The translations under genes and the position numbers were made by a program. Positions 15,565 to 27,527 of a DNA stretch of 44,536 nucleotides are shown here, in pieces. Each line of letters opens with the position of its first letter. Positions within the stretch are counted from its first letter, which is position 1. Below the pieces are notes generated by a model. The model did no database searches, was not told the origin of the DNA, and worked only from the letters and a program-made list of their open reading frames with translations. Source of the DNA: Xanthobacteraceae bacterium (GTDB lineage Bacteria; Pseudomonadota; Alphaproteobacteria; Rhizobiales; Xanthobacteraceae); NCBI GenBank assembly GCA_031291475.1, contig JARLIY010000035.1:1-44536 (forward strand), given 5' to 3'.

Positions 15565-16739
15565 GCTTCGGCATCAGCCCCGCGGGCGAACGGCAGCGCG
15601 CTCGGGCTCCTGAAATTGGACGACGAATTCCAGGCGACCTTATCGACGGTCAGATGGTAATCGGGCACGCGCTCGAGGAAGCGCCGCATAGCCACTTCCG
15701 TCACCAGTCGCGCCATCTGGCTGCCGAGGCAGAAATGCTTGCCCGAACCGAAACCGAGATGGCCCTGCGGCCGGCGGTCGATATCGAAGCTGTCCGCATC
15801 GGGAAATTTGCGTTCGTCGCGGTTGCCCGAGCCGAAGGCGAGCGCGACTTTGTCGCCGGCGTGGATGGTTTGGCCATGCAGCTCGACGTCGCGCGTGGCG
15901 GTGCGCTTGAAGCGCTGCGCCGAGGTGTTGAAGCGCAGCGATTCCTCGATGGCTGGCGCGATCAGCGCCGGATCGGCGACGAGGCGCCGGCGCGCGTCGG
16001 GATAATCGTGCAGATTGAGTGCGAACATGCTCATGAAGCTCGACAGCGATTCGACGCCCGCCATGACGAAGGTCGCTGTGGTGAGGACGACCTCGCGCTC
16101 GGACAGCCGGTCGCCGTCGATCTCGGCTTCGGCGAGATGCGTGATCAGGTCGTCGGTCGGATTGGCGCGACGCGCCGCCACCTCGGCGGTCAGAAAGTCG
16201 CTCAAATCTTTGAATGCGGCGATGTGCTCCGGCGTTCGCCCCTTCGCGGCTTTGTCGGTGGAGACCGCGAGGATGACTTTGCGCCTGATGTCGGCATGAT
16301 CGCGCGCCGGCAGGCCCATGGTGCGGAACAGCAAGCCGACCGTGATCTGGCTGGAAAAGTCGTTGATGAATTCGAAGCTGTCCTGCTCGGCGATACGATC
16401 GAGCGAGCGGTCGGCGATTTCCAGCGTCGGCTCGACCATGCGATCGAGATTGCGCTTGAGGAAAGCGGCTTGGCTCAATGCGCGCAACCGGTCGTGGCGC
16501 GGCGGATCGGTGGTTCCGAGCGTCGAGCCCGCGCGCCCGGGAAGCTCGTCGATCATGTTGCCTTGCGCCGAGGAGAAGGTCTGCCAGTCGCGTGCCGCCT
16601 CGACGATGTCGTGGTAACGCGACAGAATCCAGAGCTTGGCGCCCTCGCTCCAATAGCAAGGAAATTTCTCGCGCAGCACCGCGTAATAGGGAAAGGGATC
16701 CGCATCGATCAGCGGCGAGTAAAGGTCGAACGGCTCCAC
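15525..16739 (-). CDS. Cytochrome P450
   Basis: A soluble bacterial P450 of 404 residues if started at GTG 16739, which has AGGAAATGCC just upstream and avoids overlap with thiL; a TTG at 16814 would add 25 residues. The heme motif FGSGKHFCLGSQMAR holds the thiolate Cys at about residue 337. The helix-K motif ESLR (residues 266-269) is intact. The I helix reads AGVESLS (about 227-233), with Ser where Thr usually supports oxygen activation. Substrate and redox partners are unknown; no ferredoxin gene is adjacent. It is antisense between nusB and thiL, genes that are neighbours in many relatives, and its 3' end overlaps nusB by 40 bp. Confidence 0.92.
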   Translation of the reverse strand: MEPFDLYSPLIDADPFPYYAVLREKFPCYWSEGAKLWILSRYHDIVEAARDWQTFSSAQGNMIDELPGRAGSTLGTTDPPRHDRLRALSQAAFLKRNLDRMVEPTLEIADRSLDRIAEQDSFEFINDFSSQITVGLLFRTMGLPARDHADIRRKVILAVSTDKAAKGRTPEHIAAFKDLSDFLTAEVAARRANPTDDLITHLAEAEIDGDRLSEREVVLTTATFVMAGVESLSSFMSMFALNLHDYPDARRRLVADPALIAPAIEESLRFNTSAQRFKRTATRDVELHGQTIHAGDKVALAFGSGNRDERKFPDADSFDIDRRPQGHLGFGSGKHFCLGSQMARLVTEVAMRRFLERVPDYHLTVDKVAWNSSSNFRSPSALPFARGADAEAQSRAGSNSSARS

Positions 16740-16801
16740 GGCATTTCCTCGGGCTTCGGGCGCTGATACATCAGTAGCATAATCTTTTGGTGCGCCACGC
16801 G

Positions 16802-17797
16802 ATGTCACACGCAAGGGAATCGGCCGAGGACCGCCTGATCGCGCGCTATTTCCGCCCGCTCGCCACCGATCCGGGCGCTTTCGCGCTCGGCGACGACGCG
16901 GCGGTCGTGACGCCGCCGGCCGGATGCGATCTCGTGCTCACGACCGACGGCGTAATTGCCGGCGTGCATTTCTTCCCCGACGATCCGCCCGAGCGCATCG
17001 GCCGCAAAGCCTTGCGCATGAACCTGTCCGATCTTGCCGCCAAAGGCGCCAAGCCGGCCGGCTTTCTGCTGTCGCTGGCGCTGCCGCGTGGTACCGACGG
17101 GGCGTGGATTGCCGCCTTCGCGGCCGGCCTGGGCGAGGACATTGCGCAATACGGCTGTCCGCTCCTGGGCGGCGACACCGACCACACGCCGGGCCCGGTG
17201 TCGGTATCGATCGCGGCCTTCGGCACGGTGCCACGCGGCAAGATGGTGCGGCGTTCGACCGCCAAGCCGGGCGACACAGTCGTCGTCACCGGCACGGTGG
17301 GCGACGCGGCACTCGGGGTGAAGATGCGCGAAGACGCAAGCCTGGCGAAACGCTGGAGGCTCATGCCGGCCATGGCCCGTCATCTCGAAGAGCGCTATCT
17401 GCTGCCGCAGCCGCGCAACGCGCTGGCCGAGGCGGTGCTGCATCATGCCGCTGCCGCCATCGACGTCTCCGACGGGCTTGCCGGCGATCTCGCCAAGCTC
17501 GTTGAAGCGTCATCGGTGGCGGCCGAGATCGATGTGGCGCGCGTGCCACTGTCCGACGCCGCGCGCGCGGCGATCGGCGCCGAACCGGCGCTGATCGAGA
17601 GCGTGCTCACCGGCGGCGATGACTATGAAATCGTCATGACGCTGCCGCCGCAGAAGCTTCCCGCATTGCGCGCGGCCGCCGAAGCCGCCGGAGTCCCGCT
17701 CACCGAGATCGGCCGCGTGCAGGCGGGGCAGGGCGCCCGCTTCATGCTCGACGGCAAGGCGCTGTCCTTCGCGCGGCCGTCATACAGTCATTTTTAG
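16802..17797 (+). CDS. thiL: Thiamine-monophosphate kinase
   Basis: A 331-residue ATP-dependent kinase making thiamine diphosphate from the monophosphate. The PurM-like fold is shown by GDDAAVVTPPAGCDLVLTTD at the N terminus, FFPDDPPERIGRKALRMNLS, LLGGDTDHTPGPVSVSIAAF and the C-terminal AAIDVSDGLAGDL and LTGGDDYEI motifs. ATG 16802 (MSHARESAEDRLI) fits the usual family start; the frame can extend five residues upstream. It closes the glyA-to-thiL group, but the intervening antisense P450 means it probably has its own promoter. Confidence 0.95.
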   Translation: MSHARESAEDRLIARYFRPLATDPGAFALGDDAAVVTPPAGCDLVLTTDGVIAGVHFFPDDPPERIGRKALRMNLSDLAAKGAKPAGFLLSLALPRGTDGAWIAAFAAGLGEDIAQYGCPLLGGDTDHTPGPVSVSIAAFGTVPRGKMVRRSTAKPGDTVVVTGTVGDAALGVKMREDASLAKRWRLMPAMARHLEERYLLPQPRNALAEAVLHHAAAAIDVSDGLAGDLAKLVEASSVAAEIDVARVPLSDAARAAIGAEPALIESVLTGGDDYEIVMTLPPQKLPALRAAAEAAGVPLTEIGRVQAGQGARFMLDGKALSFARPSYSHF

Positions 17798-17810
17798 GAG
17801 CGTCGTTCGC

Positions 17811-17890
17811 GTCATTGCGAGCGAAGCGGAGCAATACAGATAGGTACGGCGAAGTCTGGATTGCTTTGTCGCTGCGCTCCTCGCAATGAC
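17811..17890. repeat. Palindromic repeat (GTCATTGCGAG family), copy 1
   Basis: It begins GTCATTGCGAGCGAAGCGG and ends CGCTCCTCGCAATGAC, with inner arms GCAATACAG and CTGGATTGC. It forms a long imperfect hairpin between thiL and the convergent gltA. Two more copies of this family occur in the window, near 23.1 and 30.6 kb. Confidence 0.85.
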
Positions 17891-17895
17891 GAGGG

Positions 17896-19203
17896 CTATT
17901 TCCTCCGCGAGATCGGCTGATACTCGCGCCGCGGCGATCCGGTATAGAGCTGGCGCGGGCGGCCGAGCTTCTGGTGCGGATCCTCGATCATTTCCTTCCA
18001 TTGCGCGATCCAGCCGACGGTGCGCGCGACCGCGAACAGCACCGTGAACATCGCGGTCGGGAAGCCCATGGCGCGCAACGTGATGCCCGAATAGAAGTCG
18101 ACGTTCGGATAAAGCCGTTTTTCGATGAAGTAATCGTCATGCAGCGCGATCCGTTCGAGCTCCAAGGCGACGTCGAGCAGCGGATCGTTGACGCCGAGTT
18201 CGTTCAGCACCTCGTGGCAGGTCTTCTGCATGATTTTGGCGCGCGGATCGTAGTGCTTGTAGACCCGGTGACCGAAACCCATCAGCCGGAACGAGTCGTT
18301 GGGATCCTTGGCGCGCTTGACGTATTCGGGAATGCGGTCGACGCTGCCGATCTCGCCGAGCATTTTCAACGCCGCCTCGTTGGCGCCGCCATGCGCCGGC
18401 CCCCACAGGCAAGCGATGCCGGCGGCGATGCAGGCGAACGGATTGGCACCGGTCGAGCCGGCAAGCCGCACCGTCGAGGTCGAGGCGTTCTGCTCGTGAT
18501 CGGCGTGCAGCGTGAAAATGCGATCCATGGCGCGCGCCAGCACCGGGTTCGGCTTGTACTCCTCGCACGGCACCGCAAAGCACATACGCAGGAAGTTCGA
18601 CGCGTAATCGAGATCATTCTTCGGATAAACGAAGGGCTGGCCGATCGAATATTTGTACGCCATCGCCGCCAGCGTCGGCGATTTGGCGATCATGCGGATC
18701 GATGCGACCATGCGCTGGGTCGGATCGGTGATGTCGGTGGAGTCGTGATAGAACGCCGACAGTGCACCGACGCAGCCGGTCATCACTGCCATCGGGTGGG
18801 CGTCGCGGCGGAAACCCTGGAAGAAGCGCATCATCTGCTCGTGACCCATGGTGTGATGGGTCACGCGGTCGTCGAAATTCTCCTTCTGCGCGGCGGTCGG
18901 CAGCTCGCCGTAAAGCAGGAGATAGCAGGTCTCGAGAAAGTCGCCGTGCTCGGCGAGGTCTTCGATCGGATAGCCGCGATAGAGCAGCACGCCGGCGTCG
19001 CCGTCGATATAGGTGATTTTGGACTCGCAGCTTCCGGTCGAGGTGAAGCCCGGATCGTAGGTGAAGATGCCGGTTTCGGCGTAAAGCTTGCTCACATCCA
19101 TGACGCTCGGCCCGACGGTCCCGTCATAGATCGGGAAGGACCAGCTCTTGTCGCCGAGGGTAAGTTTGGCAATCTTGATGTTCGCGCCGGTTTTCGCGTC
19201 CAT
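17896..19203 (-). CDS. gltA: Citrate synthase
   Basis: A 435-residue type II citrate synthase, the entry enzyme of the TCA cycle (oxaloacetate plus acetyl-CoA to citrate). The catalytic elements are [15 protein letters not shown] with the first His, [16 protein letters not shown] with the second His, and the Asp in [10 protein letters not shown]. The N-terminal extension with [17 protein letters not shown] is typical of the hexameric Gram-negative type. It stands 184 bp downstream of gltX on the same strand. The intergenic gap suggests its own promoter. Confidence 0.96.
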   Translation of the reverse strand: MDAKTGANIKIAKLTLGDKSWSFPIYDGTVGPSVMDVSKLYAETGIFTYDPGFTSTGSCESKITYIDGDAGVLLYRGYPIEDLAEHGDFLETCYLLLYGELPTAAQKENFDDRVTHHTMGHEQMMRFFQGFRRDAHPMAVMTGCVGALSAFYHDSTDITDPTQRMVASIRMIAKSPTLAAMAYKYSIGQPFVYPKNDLDYASNFLRMCFAVPCEEYKPNPVLARAMDRIFTLHADHEQNASTSTVRLAGSTGANPFACIAAGIACLWGPAHGGANEAALKMLGEIGSVDRIPEYVKRAKDPNDSFRLMGFGHRVYKHYDPRAKIMQKTCHEVLNELGVNDPLLDVALELERIALHDDYFIEKRLYPNVDFYSGITLRAMGFPTAMFTVLFAVARTVGWIAQWKEMIEDPHQKLGRPRQLYTGSPRREYQPISRRK

Positions 19204-19387
19204 GATCGCATCCTCGCTGTGTGGCAGCCTCGATAGTGCGGTGCACGCGGCCGAGCCGTCAAAATGCAGGTACAGCTACCATTCCGGCCCTATTGGCCTA
19301 GCGCAACATAGTGTGCGCTGCAAGAAAATAGGCGGTTATGAGTGGCCGCGCCAGTCCGTACCCGAGACGCGTGGCGGGCTTTATTCC

Positions 19388-20806
19388 CTAGGGCCTCGTC
19401 TGGTCGGCGATGCGCGCCAGGCTTTCCGGCTTGCCGAGGAGGACGAGCACTTCGAAGATACCGGGCGAGGTGATGCGGCCGGTCAATGCCGCGCGCAGCG
19501 GCTGGGCGATGGCGCCGAGCTTTAAGGTTTTGCGCTCGGCGAATGCGCGCACCGCTTGCTCGGTGGTTTCCGCTGTCCACGGCTCGACCCCGCCGAGTTC
19601 ATTTTCGATTTCGCGCAGCAGCGCCTTGGCTTCCGGCGTCAGCAAGGCGGCGGCCTTTTCATCCAATGCGAGCAGCCGGTCGGCCAGGAGAAAATGTGCC
19701 CCGTCAATTAGATCGATGAGGGTCTTGGCGCGCTCCTTGAGGCTTGGCATGGCCGCCACAAATTGCGCGCGGACGCGCGGCGTGAGTTTTCCGGCCACGG
19801 CGTCGCCGCCAGCGAGGTGGGGCAGCAGCCGGTCGATCGCCTCCAGCAATGCCGCGTCGGAGCTGGTGCGGATGTAGTGGCCGTTGAGACTTTCGAGTTT
19901 GGCGAAATCGAACCGGGCCGGCGAGCGGCCGATCTGCGGCAGATCGAACGCCGCGATCATTTCCTCGGTGGAGAATATTTCCTGGTCGCCATGGCTCCAG
20001 CCGAGCCGGACCAGATAATTGCGCAACGCCGCCGGCAGGTAACCCATGGCGCGGTAGGCGTCGATGCCGAGCGCCCCGTGCCGCTTGGAAAGCTTCGAGC
20101 CGTCGGGTCCGTGGATCAGCGGAATGTGCGCCATCACCGGTACCGTCCAGCCGAGCGCGTCGTAGATCTGCTTCTGCCGCGCGGCGTTGGTCAGGTGATC
20201 GTCGCCGCGGATGACGTGTGTCACCGCCATGTCATGATCGTCGACCACGACGGCGAGCATGTAGGTCGGCGTGCCGTCGGAGCGCAGAAGGATGAGGTCG
20301 TCGAGATTCTCATTCTGCCAGACCACGCGGCCCTGGACCTGATCCTCGATGACGGTTTCACCGGTGAGCGGCGCCCTGAGCCGGATCGCGGGCTTGACGC
20401 CCGGCGGCGCGTCGGCCGGATCGCGGTCGCGCCAGCGGCCGTCATAGAGCTTGGCGCGGCCTTCGGCCCGCGCCGCCTCGCGCATTTGCGTGAGCTCCTC
20501 GGGGCTCGCATAGCAGCGATAGGCGTGCCCTTGCGCCAATAGTTGTTCGGCGACCTCGCGGTGGCGCGCGGAGCGCGAGAATTGATAGATCGTCTCGCCG
20601 TCCCAATCGACGCCCAGCCAGGAGAGCCCGTCGAGGATGGCGTCGATCGCCGCTTGCGTCGAGCGCTCGCGGTCGGTGTCCTCGATCCGCAGCAGCATCT
20701 TGCCGCCGCGTCCGCGGGCATAAAGCCAGTTGAACAGCGCCGTGCGCGCGCCGCCGATATGCAGGAATCCGGTCGGCGAGGGGGCGAAGCGGGTGACGAC
20801 GGTCAT
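19388..20806 (-). CDS. gltX: Glutamyl-tRNA synthetase
   Basis: A 472-residue class I aminoacyl-tRNA synthetase. The start ATG 20806 gives [20 protein letters not shown], placing the HIGH-type motif correctly; the longer frame from 20926 adds 40 unrelated residues. The KMSKS-type loop is [12 protein letters not shown]. The sequence also has [10 protein letters not shown], usual for bacterial GluRS. A separate glutaminyl-tRNA synthetase gene is divergently arranged next to it, so this enzyme is presumably discriminating, charging tRNA-Glu only, unless GatCAB is also present elsewhere. Confidence 0.95.
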   Translation of the reverse strand: MTVVTRFAPSPTGFLHIGGARTALFNWLYARGRGGKMLLRIEDTDRERSTQAAIDAILDGLSWLGVDWDGETIYQFSRSARHREVAEQLLAQGHAYRCYASPEELTQMREAARAEGRAKLYDGRWRDRDPADAPPGVKPAIRLRAPLTGETVIEDQVQGRVVWQNENLDDLILLRSDGTPTYMLAVVVDDHDMAVTHVIRGDDHLTNAARQKQIYDALGWTVPVMAHIPLIHGPDGSKLSKRHGALGIDAYRAMGYLPAALRNYLVRLGWSHGDQEIFSTEEMIAAFDLPQIGRSPARFDFAKLESLNGHYIRTSSDAALLEAIDRLLPHLAGGDAVAGKLTPRVRAQFVAAMPSLKERAKTLIDLIDGAHFLLADRLLALDEKAAALLTPEAKALLREIENELGGVEPWTAETTEQAVRAFAERKTLKLGAIAQPLRAALTGRITSPGIFEVLVLLGKPESLARIADQTRP

Positions 20807-20976
20807 GCTCGGTGGATCATCCTCGCTAGCCGCGCTCGTGTAGCACAGCTGGATGTGAAAGGAAGTTAAGGACTTCCCGCTTGTCTGCCATTCTGCGGGC
20901 TTGACCCGGCAAGCCAATTTGTCCACTCCGGGCGCGCCGCCGGCATCCGCCGCGGCATGAAGAACGTGATCGGATC

Positions 20977-22659
<1,683 letters not shown>

Positions 22660-22849
22660 GAGCGGCGCGCCCCGTCGCCCTCTCGCCTGAAGGGGGAGGG
22701 TAAATCCACAAGCTCCCTCGCCAGCGTGCTTGCGTCTCGCTAGCATCATGCCGGGACTTGATCCTTGGACTTGGCGCGCAAAACGGGTGGAGGCGCGCGG
22801 TGGCAGACGAAGGCAACGCGCCAAATCGCGCACGCACCGGCACTAGAAC

Positions 22850-23065
22850 TTGGCCGGTCGAGCGCGCGCGCCGGGCTTGGCAAGCGGCTGGGGGCGGATT
22901 TTGGCCGCAGGCCGAATTCGCCGTGCCGGCGCGCATTTTGACCGGCCCTGGGCGCCGCGTCAGCCGCGCAGCGCCGCTACGTCAGACGATGCGGTAAGTC
23001 CGGCGGCGCGCGCGCTGCGGCGCGATGCGACGCCGCGACCGGAGGATTTGGAGCCGGGTGAGTGA
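22850..23065 (+). pseudogene. Possible decayed comEC C-terminal remnant
   Basis: The 496 bp between glnS and lexA contain no convincing gene. One plus-strand frame ends AHFDRPWAPRQP, then an acidic tail RDATPRPEDLEPGE with a stop near 23065. It resembles the C-terminal tail of ComEC/Rec2 competence proteins, whose gene often lies between gltX and lexA in related bacteria. The remainder of ComEC is missing. The resemblance is short and low in information, so chance is possible. A GTCATTGCGAG palindrome follows immediately. Confidence 0.25.
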
Positions 23066-23071
23066 CGCTCC

Positions 23072-23150
23072 GTCATTGCGAGGAGCGCAGCGACGAAGCA
23101 ATCCAGAGCCGCGCTTCAGCGCTGGATTGCTTCGCTTCGCTCGCAATGAC
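23072..23150. repeat. Palindromic repeat (GTCATTGCGAG family), copy 2
   Basis: It begins GTCATTGCGAGGAGCGCAG and ends GCTTCGCTCGCAATGAC, with arms GAAGCAATCCAG and CTGGATTGCTTC around AGCCGCGCTTCAGCG. It is the most symmetrical of the three copies. It lies six bases from the lexA stop, so it could act as the end of the lexA message. Confidence 0.88.
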
Positions 23151-23155
23151 GAAAA

Positions 23156-23857
23156 TCAGTACCGCCGGAACAACCCGACCAGCTTGCCCTGAATGCGCAC
23201 GCGGTTGGGCGGCAGGATACGCACCTCGTAGGCGGTATTGGCCGGTTCGAGCGCGATTGAGGCGCCGCGCCGGCGGAAGCGTTTGAGGGTGGCTTCCTCG
23301 TCGTCGATCAAGGCGACGACGATGTCGCCGGTCTCGGCGGCTTCGGTGCGTTTGAGCAGCGCGGTGTCGCCGTCGAGGATGCCGGCATCGATCATCGAGT
23401 CGCCGCGCACTTCGAGCGCGAAGTGCTCGCCGCTGGTCAACAGGTCGGACGGCATGTTGATAGTGTGGCTGCGGGTCTGGATCGCTTCGATCGGCGTGCC
23501 GGCGGCGATGCGGCCCATCACCGGCACGGCGACCGGCCGGCCGCTTTCGTCTTCGGAAGCGCTGCGCACGCGGCCGAGATTGCCTTCGATGACGCTCGGG
23601 GTGAAACCGCGCGAGCGGCTCGAAGCCATGCCGTGGGCCACTGACTCAGGAAGCTTGATCACTTCGATGGCGCGGGCCCGGTTGGGTAGCCGCCGGATGA
23701 AGCCGCGCTCCTCGAGCGCGGTAATCAGGCGGTGAATGCCGGATTTCGAGCGTAAATCGAGCGCATCCTTCATTTCGTCGAAGGACGGTGGAACTCCCGC
23801 CTCCTTCAGGCGCTCATGGATAAAACGCAGGAGTTCAGCTTGCTTGCGCGTGAGCAT
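23156..23857 (-). CDS. lexA: SOS repressor LexA
   Basis: A 233-residue repressor of the DNA-damage response. The N-terminal winged helix ([20 protein letters not shown], then [20 protein letters not shown]) binds the operator. The self-cleavage site is Ala119-Gly120 in [10 protein letters not shown], and the Ser154 (RGDSMIDAG) and Lys192 (EATLKRF) dyad is intact. The chain is longer in the linker than E. coli LexA, as usual for alphaproteobacteria. A LexA-type GTTC-N7-GTTC site lies 59 bp upstream of the start, so autoregulation is expected. It follows moeA on the same strand after a 125-bp gap. Confidence 0.96.
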   Translation of the reverse strand: MLTRKQAELLRFIHERLKEAGVPPSFDEMKDALDLRSKSGIHRLITALEERGFIRRLPNRARAIEVIKLPESVAHGMASSRSRGFTPSVIEGNLGRVRSASEDESGRPVAVPVMGRIAAGTPIEAIQTRSHTINMPSDLLTSGEHFALEVRGDSMIDAGILDGDTALLKRTEAAETGDIVVALIDDEEATLKRFRRRGASIALEPANTAYEVRILPPNRVRIQGKLVGLFRRY

Positions 23858-23915
23858 CGGCGCTTCCCTCTATGGCCCCTTGGCTGCCGAAACAAATCAT
23901 GAACAGACACTATCC

Positions 23916-23930
23916 GTTCCATATGTGTTC
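23916..23930. promoter_or_regulatory. LexA operator (GTTC-N7-GTTC)
   Basis: GTTC CATATGT GTTC matches the direct-repeat LexA box established for alphaproteobacteria. It sits in the lexA promoter region between moeA and lexA, consistent with autorepression. A nearby GAAC at 23901-23904 is not spaced to form a second standard box. Confidence 0.8.
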
Positions 23931-23982
23931 CGCAACCATTTAATTTGAAGTGAAGAAAGCGGGCGTAGCGCCCAACCGGCGC

Positions 23983-25191
23983 TTAACGCTCGAATTTAAC
24001 GATCCGGCAGGGGCTGCCGGTCTTTGCCGCGGGCTCATAAGGCTCGCGGATCACAAGACAATCGGATTTGGCAAGCGGCGCGATCATAGATGAGTCCTGG
24101 ACCGGGAAGGGGGTGGCAACCGGCCCTTGCGGACCATCTTTGAGGGTCGCGCGCAGATAGTCGGCACGCTCGTCATTCTCGGGCAAATCGCAGCCGAGCA
24201 GTGCCGAATCGGTTGCCGGCGCGAGATCGGTCCGGCCGGCGAGGCGGCGGATCAGCGGCACGAGAAAGAGAAAGCCGCAGACGAATGCCGAGACCGGATT
24301 GCCGGGAACGCCGAGCACGTCCATGGCGCCCAGCCGGCCGTGCATCAGCGGCCGGCCCGGCCGCAGCGCCAATCGCCAGAACGACAATGTCATGCCCTCG
24401 GCGGCGAATGCCTTCTGCACCAGGTCGTAATCGCCGACCGAGGCGCCGCCGCTGGTGACCAGGATGTCGGCGCCCCGTGTGCGTCCGCGCCGCACCGCCG
24501 CGACGGTGTCGTCGAGCCGGTCGCGAACAATGCCGAGATCCTCGACGATGGCGCCCTGCGCAGTGGCGAGTGCCGCGAGCGCGATGGTGTTGGACGAGAC
24601 GATCTGGCCGGGCGCAGGCTCCATGCCCGGCGGTACCAATTCGTCGCCGGTCGCCAGCACGGCGACCTTCGGGCGGCGATGCACCGGAACGAGCGGGTGG
24701 TTCATGGCGGCGGCGAGCGCGAGGTCGCGTGCGGTGAGCCGGTGCCCGGCATTGAGCAGGGTGTCGCCGGCTTTGAAATCGAGCCCCTGGACGCGGATGT
24801 GACGGCCTTTCGCGCTTCCCCGCTCCACCTCGACGTCGTCGCCGTCGCGTCTGGCATGTTCCTGGATCACCACGGTATCGGCGCCGCCGGGCATTACCCC
24901 GCCGGTGAAAATGCGCGCCGCTTCGCCCGGACCGACGGTGCGGGCAAAGGGCCGCCCGGCGGCGACCTCGCCGATCACTTTCAGCCGTACTGGCACCTTC
25001 GCCACGTCGCTCGCACGCACGGCATAGCCGTCCATGGCGGAAACGTCGGCCGGCGGTTGGGTGCGGCGGGCTTTGAGCGCGTAGACCAGGACGCGGCCGT
25101 CGGCCTCGTCGACGGGGGCTTCTTCGGCCGGCAGGGGCTCGGCGTGTTCGAGCACGCGGGACAGCGCGTCGGCGACCGACAACAGCGCCAC
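23983..25191 (-). CDS. moeA: Molybdopterin molybdenumtransferase MoeA
   Basis: A 402-residue enzyme inserting molybdenum into adenylylated molybdopterin. Characteristic segments are SAMDGYAVRASDV, FTGGVMPGGADTVVIQEHA, VLATGDELVPPG, IVSSNTIALAALA, LVTSGGASVGDYD, ALRPGRPLMHG and GVPGNPVSAFVCGFLFLVPL. It starts four bases after the moaC stop, indicating an operon with moaC and the upstream trp genes. Confidence 0.95.
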   Translation of the reverse strand: MALLSVADALSRVLEHAEPLPAEEAPVDEADGRVLVYALKARRTQPPADVSAMDGYAVRASDVAKVPVRLKVIGEVAAGRPFARTVGPGEAARIFTGGVMPGGADTVVIQEHARRDGDDVEVERGSAKGRHIRVQGLDFKAGDTLLNAGHRLTARDLALAAAMNHPLVPVHRRPKVAVLATGDELVPPGMEPAPGQIVSSNTIALAALATAQGAIVEDLGIVRDRLDDTVAAVRRGRTRGADILVTSGGASVGDYDLVQKAFAAEGMTLSFWRLALRPGRPLMHGRLGAMDVLGVPGNPVSAFVCGFLFLVPLIRRLAGRTDLAPATDSALLGCDLPENDERADYLRATLKDGPQGPVATPFPVQDSSMIAPLAKSDCLVIREPYEPAAKTGSPCRIVKFER

Positions 25192-25195
25192 GGTT

Positions 25196-25684
25196 TCAAT
25201 CCTCCGCGCGATAAAGGCCGCTGCGACCGCCGCGTTTCTCCACGAGGCGTATGCCTTCGATGCGCATGCCGCGTTCGGCCGACTTCACCATGTCATAGAT
25301 AGTGAGGCAGGCGATGGCGACGGCGGTGAGCGCCTCCATCTCCACGCCGGTCTGCCCCGCGACCTTCACGCGCGCGGTGACTTTTATCCCCGGCAGCTTG
25401 GCATCGGGGACGGCATCGACCTCGACCTGCGTCAGCGCCAGCGGATGGCACAGCGGAATCAGTTCGTGCGTGCGCTTGGCCGCCATGATGCCGGCGATGC
25501 GCGCGACGCCGAGCACGTCGCCCTTTTTCGCGTTGCCTTCGCGCACCATCACCAGCGTCGCCTGCCCCATGCGCACGTAACCCTCGGCGCGCGCCTCGCG
25601 TTCGGTCGAGGGCTTTGCCGAAACGTCAACCATGCGGGCTTTGCCGCCGGCGCCGAGATGCGTGAGATTTTTCGGTCGCGCCAC
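25196..25684 (-). CDS. moaC: Cyclic pyranopterin monophosphate synthase MoaC
   Basis: A 162-residue enzyme that completes the first stage of molybdenum cofactor synthesis with MoaA. Conserved blocks are [36 protein letters not shown] and [20 protein letters not shown], with the catalytic lysine region [11 protein letters not shown] chose GTG 25684 ([11 protein letters not shown]), which lies just past the trpC stop; the frame can extend upstream into trpC, which is unlikely. It is placed between trpC and moeA. Confidence 0.93.
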   Translation of the reverse strand: MARPKNLTHLGAGGKARMVDVSAKPSTEREARAEGYVRMGQATLVMVREGNAKKGDVLGVARIAGIMAAKRTHELIPLCHPLALTQVEVDAVPDAKLPGIKVTARVKVAGQTGVEMEALTAVAIACLTIYDMVKSAERGMRIEGIRLVEKRGGRSGLYRAED

Positions 25685-25688
25685 GACG

Positions 25689-26504
25689 TCACCGGGCGGT
25701 AGCGAGCGCGGCGCTGCGCGCCAGCAGCGCGCGCGTTGCCGCCGCGACATCGCTTTGCCGCATCAGGCTTTCGCCAACGAGGAAGGTGGCAATGCCGGCC
25801 TTGGCGAGCCGTGCCAGATCGTCCGGCGCGAAGATGCCGCTCTCGCCGACCACGACATGACCGGCCGGAATGAGCCGCGCCAGGCGCTCGGAGGTCGCAA
25901 GCGTGGTCGCGAAGGTTTTCAGGTTGCGATTGTTGATGCCGATGAGTCGGGACTTGAGCCGCAGCGCCCGCTTGAGTTCCGCTTCGTCGTGGACCTCGAC
26001 GAGCACATCCATGGAAAGCGCAAGCGCCGCCGCCTCAAGCTCCGCCGCGCAGGCATCGTCGGCCGCGGCCATGATGACGAGGATGCAATCGGCCCCGGCG
26101 CTGCGGGCTTCGGTGACCTGGTAGGGGTCGTACATAAAGTCCTTGCGCAGCACCGGCAGCGCGCAAGCCGCGCGCGCCGCCCGCAAATGATCGAGTGAGC
26201 CCTGAAACGAGGGCGTGTCGGTGAGCACCGAAAGACAGGTCGCGCCGCCTTCGGCATAGGCCGCGGCCAGCGCCGGCGGATCGAAGTCCTGCCGGATCAG
26301 GCCCCTCGACGGGCTTGCCTTCTTGATCTCGGCGATCAGCGCATACGCGCCCGCGGCAAGCCGCCGCTCGATCGCCGAAAGAAAGCCGCGCGGCGCGCTC
26401 GCGGCCTTGGCGTCGGCTTCGAGCGCCGTCGGCGGATGCCGGCGCTTCGCCGCGGCGATCTCGGCACGCTTATAGGTGGCGATCTCGGCGAGGATGTCAG
26501 ACAT
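25689..26504 (-). CDS. trpC: Indole-3-glycerol phosphate synthase
   Basis: A 271-residue TIM-barrel enzyme closing the indole ring in tryptophan synthesis. Active-site segments are [20 protein letters not shown] with the catalytic Lys, [37 protein letters not shown] and [12 protein letters not shown]. The ATG overlaps the end of trpD by eight bases, so translation is coupled. It carries only TrpC, without a fused TrpF domain. Confidence 0.96.
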   Translation of the reverse strand: MSDILAEIATYKRAEIAAAKRRHPPTALEADAKAASAPRGFLSAIERRLAAGAYALIAEIKKASPSRGLIRQDFDPPALAAAYAEGGATCLSVLTDTPSFQGSLDHLRAARAACALPVLRKDFMYDPYQVTEARSAGADCILVIMAAADDACAAELEAAALALSMDVLVEVHDEAELKRALRLKSRLIGINNRNLKTFATTLATSERLARLIPAGHVVVGESGIFAPDDLARLAKAGIATFLVGESLMRQSDVAAATRALLARSAALATAR

Positions 26505-27516
26505 TGTTCGACACCGCGATCAGCCGATCGAGCCGCCCTTCGGCTTCGCCGGAATCGACCGAATGGGCGGCGGCGTGCAAGCCGTCCTTGAGATCTTTCG
26601 CCTTGCCGGCGACCACCAAGGCCGCCGCGGCGTTGAGCAGCGCCACGTCGCGAAAGGCCGACGGCTTGCCTTCGAGCACGTCCTGCACCGCCTTGGCATT
26701 GTCGGCGGCGTCGCCGCCGCGCAAGGCTTCCGGCTTGACCTTGTGCAAGCCGAGTTCCTCCGGCGAAATCTCGAAGGTCTTGATGTGTCCGTCCTGCAGC
26801 GCCGCGACGCTGGTCGGGCCGGATGTGGTGATCTCGTCGAGGCCGTCGGAGCCGTGGACCACCCACACGCGCTCGGCGCCGAGATTTTTCAGAACCTGCG
26901 CCAGCGGTTGCGTCCATTGCTTGGAGAAGACGCCGACCATTTGCCGGCGCACGCCGGCCGGGTTGGAGAGCGGACCGAGCAGATTGAAAATGGTGCGCGT
27001 ACCCATTTCGGCGCGCGTCGCGCCCACGTTCTTCATCGCCGGATGATGCGCCGGCGCGAACATGAATCCGATGCCGGCCTCGGCGATGCAGTGTCCGATC
27101 TCTTCCGGCGTGAGGTTGATATTGACGCCGAGGGCGGTCAGCACGTCGGCGGCGCCGGAGCGCGAGGACAAAGCGCGATTGCCGTGCTTGGCGACGGGAA
27201 CGCCGGCGCCGGCGACGATGATCGCGGCGCAGGTGGAAATGTTGAACGAGCCCGAAGCGTCGCCGCCGGTGCCGACGACGTCGATCGCGTCGGGCGGCGC
27301 GGCCACGCGCAGCATTTTGGCGCGCATGGCCGAGACTGCGCCGGTGATCTCATCGACCGTTTCGCCGCGCACGCGCAGCGCCATCAATAACGCGCCCATC
27401 TGCGAGGGCGTCGCGTCGCCCGACATCATCTGCTCGAACGCGCTTGCCGCTTCCTCGCGCGTGAGCGCGGCGCCGGTCGCGACCTTGCCGAGGAGACCCT
27501 TGAATACGTCGGTCAC
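26497..27516 (-). CDS. trpD: Anthranilate phosphoribosyltransferase
   Basis: A 339-residue enzyme transferring phosphoribose from PRPP to anthranilate. The PRPP-binding motif [19 protein letters not shown] and the [21 protein letters not shown] block are intact, as are the [20 protein letters not shown] region and [11 protein letters not shown]. The start is GTG 27516 ([15 protein letters not shown]), matching the usual N terminus; the longer frame runs into trpG. It lies 11 bp after the trpG stop. Confidence 0.95.
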   Translation of the reverse strand: MTDVFKGLLGKVATGAALTREEAASAFEQMMSGDATPSQMGALLMALRVRGETVDEITGAVSAMRAKMLRVAAPPDAIDVVGTGGDASGSFNISTCAAIIVAGAGVPVAKHGNRALSSRSGAADVLTALGVNINLTPEEIGHCIAEAGIGFMFAPAHHPAMKNVGATRAEMGTRTIFNLLGPLSNPAGVRRQMVGVFSKQWTQPLAQVLKNLGAERVWVVHGSDGLDEITTSGPTSVAALQDGHIKTFEISPEELGLHKVKPEALRGGDAADNAKAVQDVLEGKPSAFRDVALLNAAAALVVAGKAKDLKDGLHAAAHSVDSGEAEGRLDRLIAVSNNV

Positions 27517-27527
27517 GTTTCGCGCCC

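Noticed and set aside
16740..16814. Longer P450 N terminus from TTG 16814
   Set aside because: It would overlap the thiL start; GTG 16739 has a better ribosome site and gives a normal N terminus.
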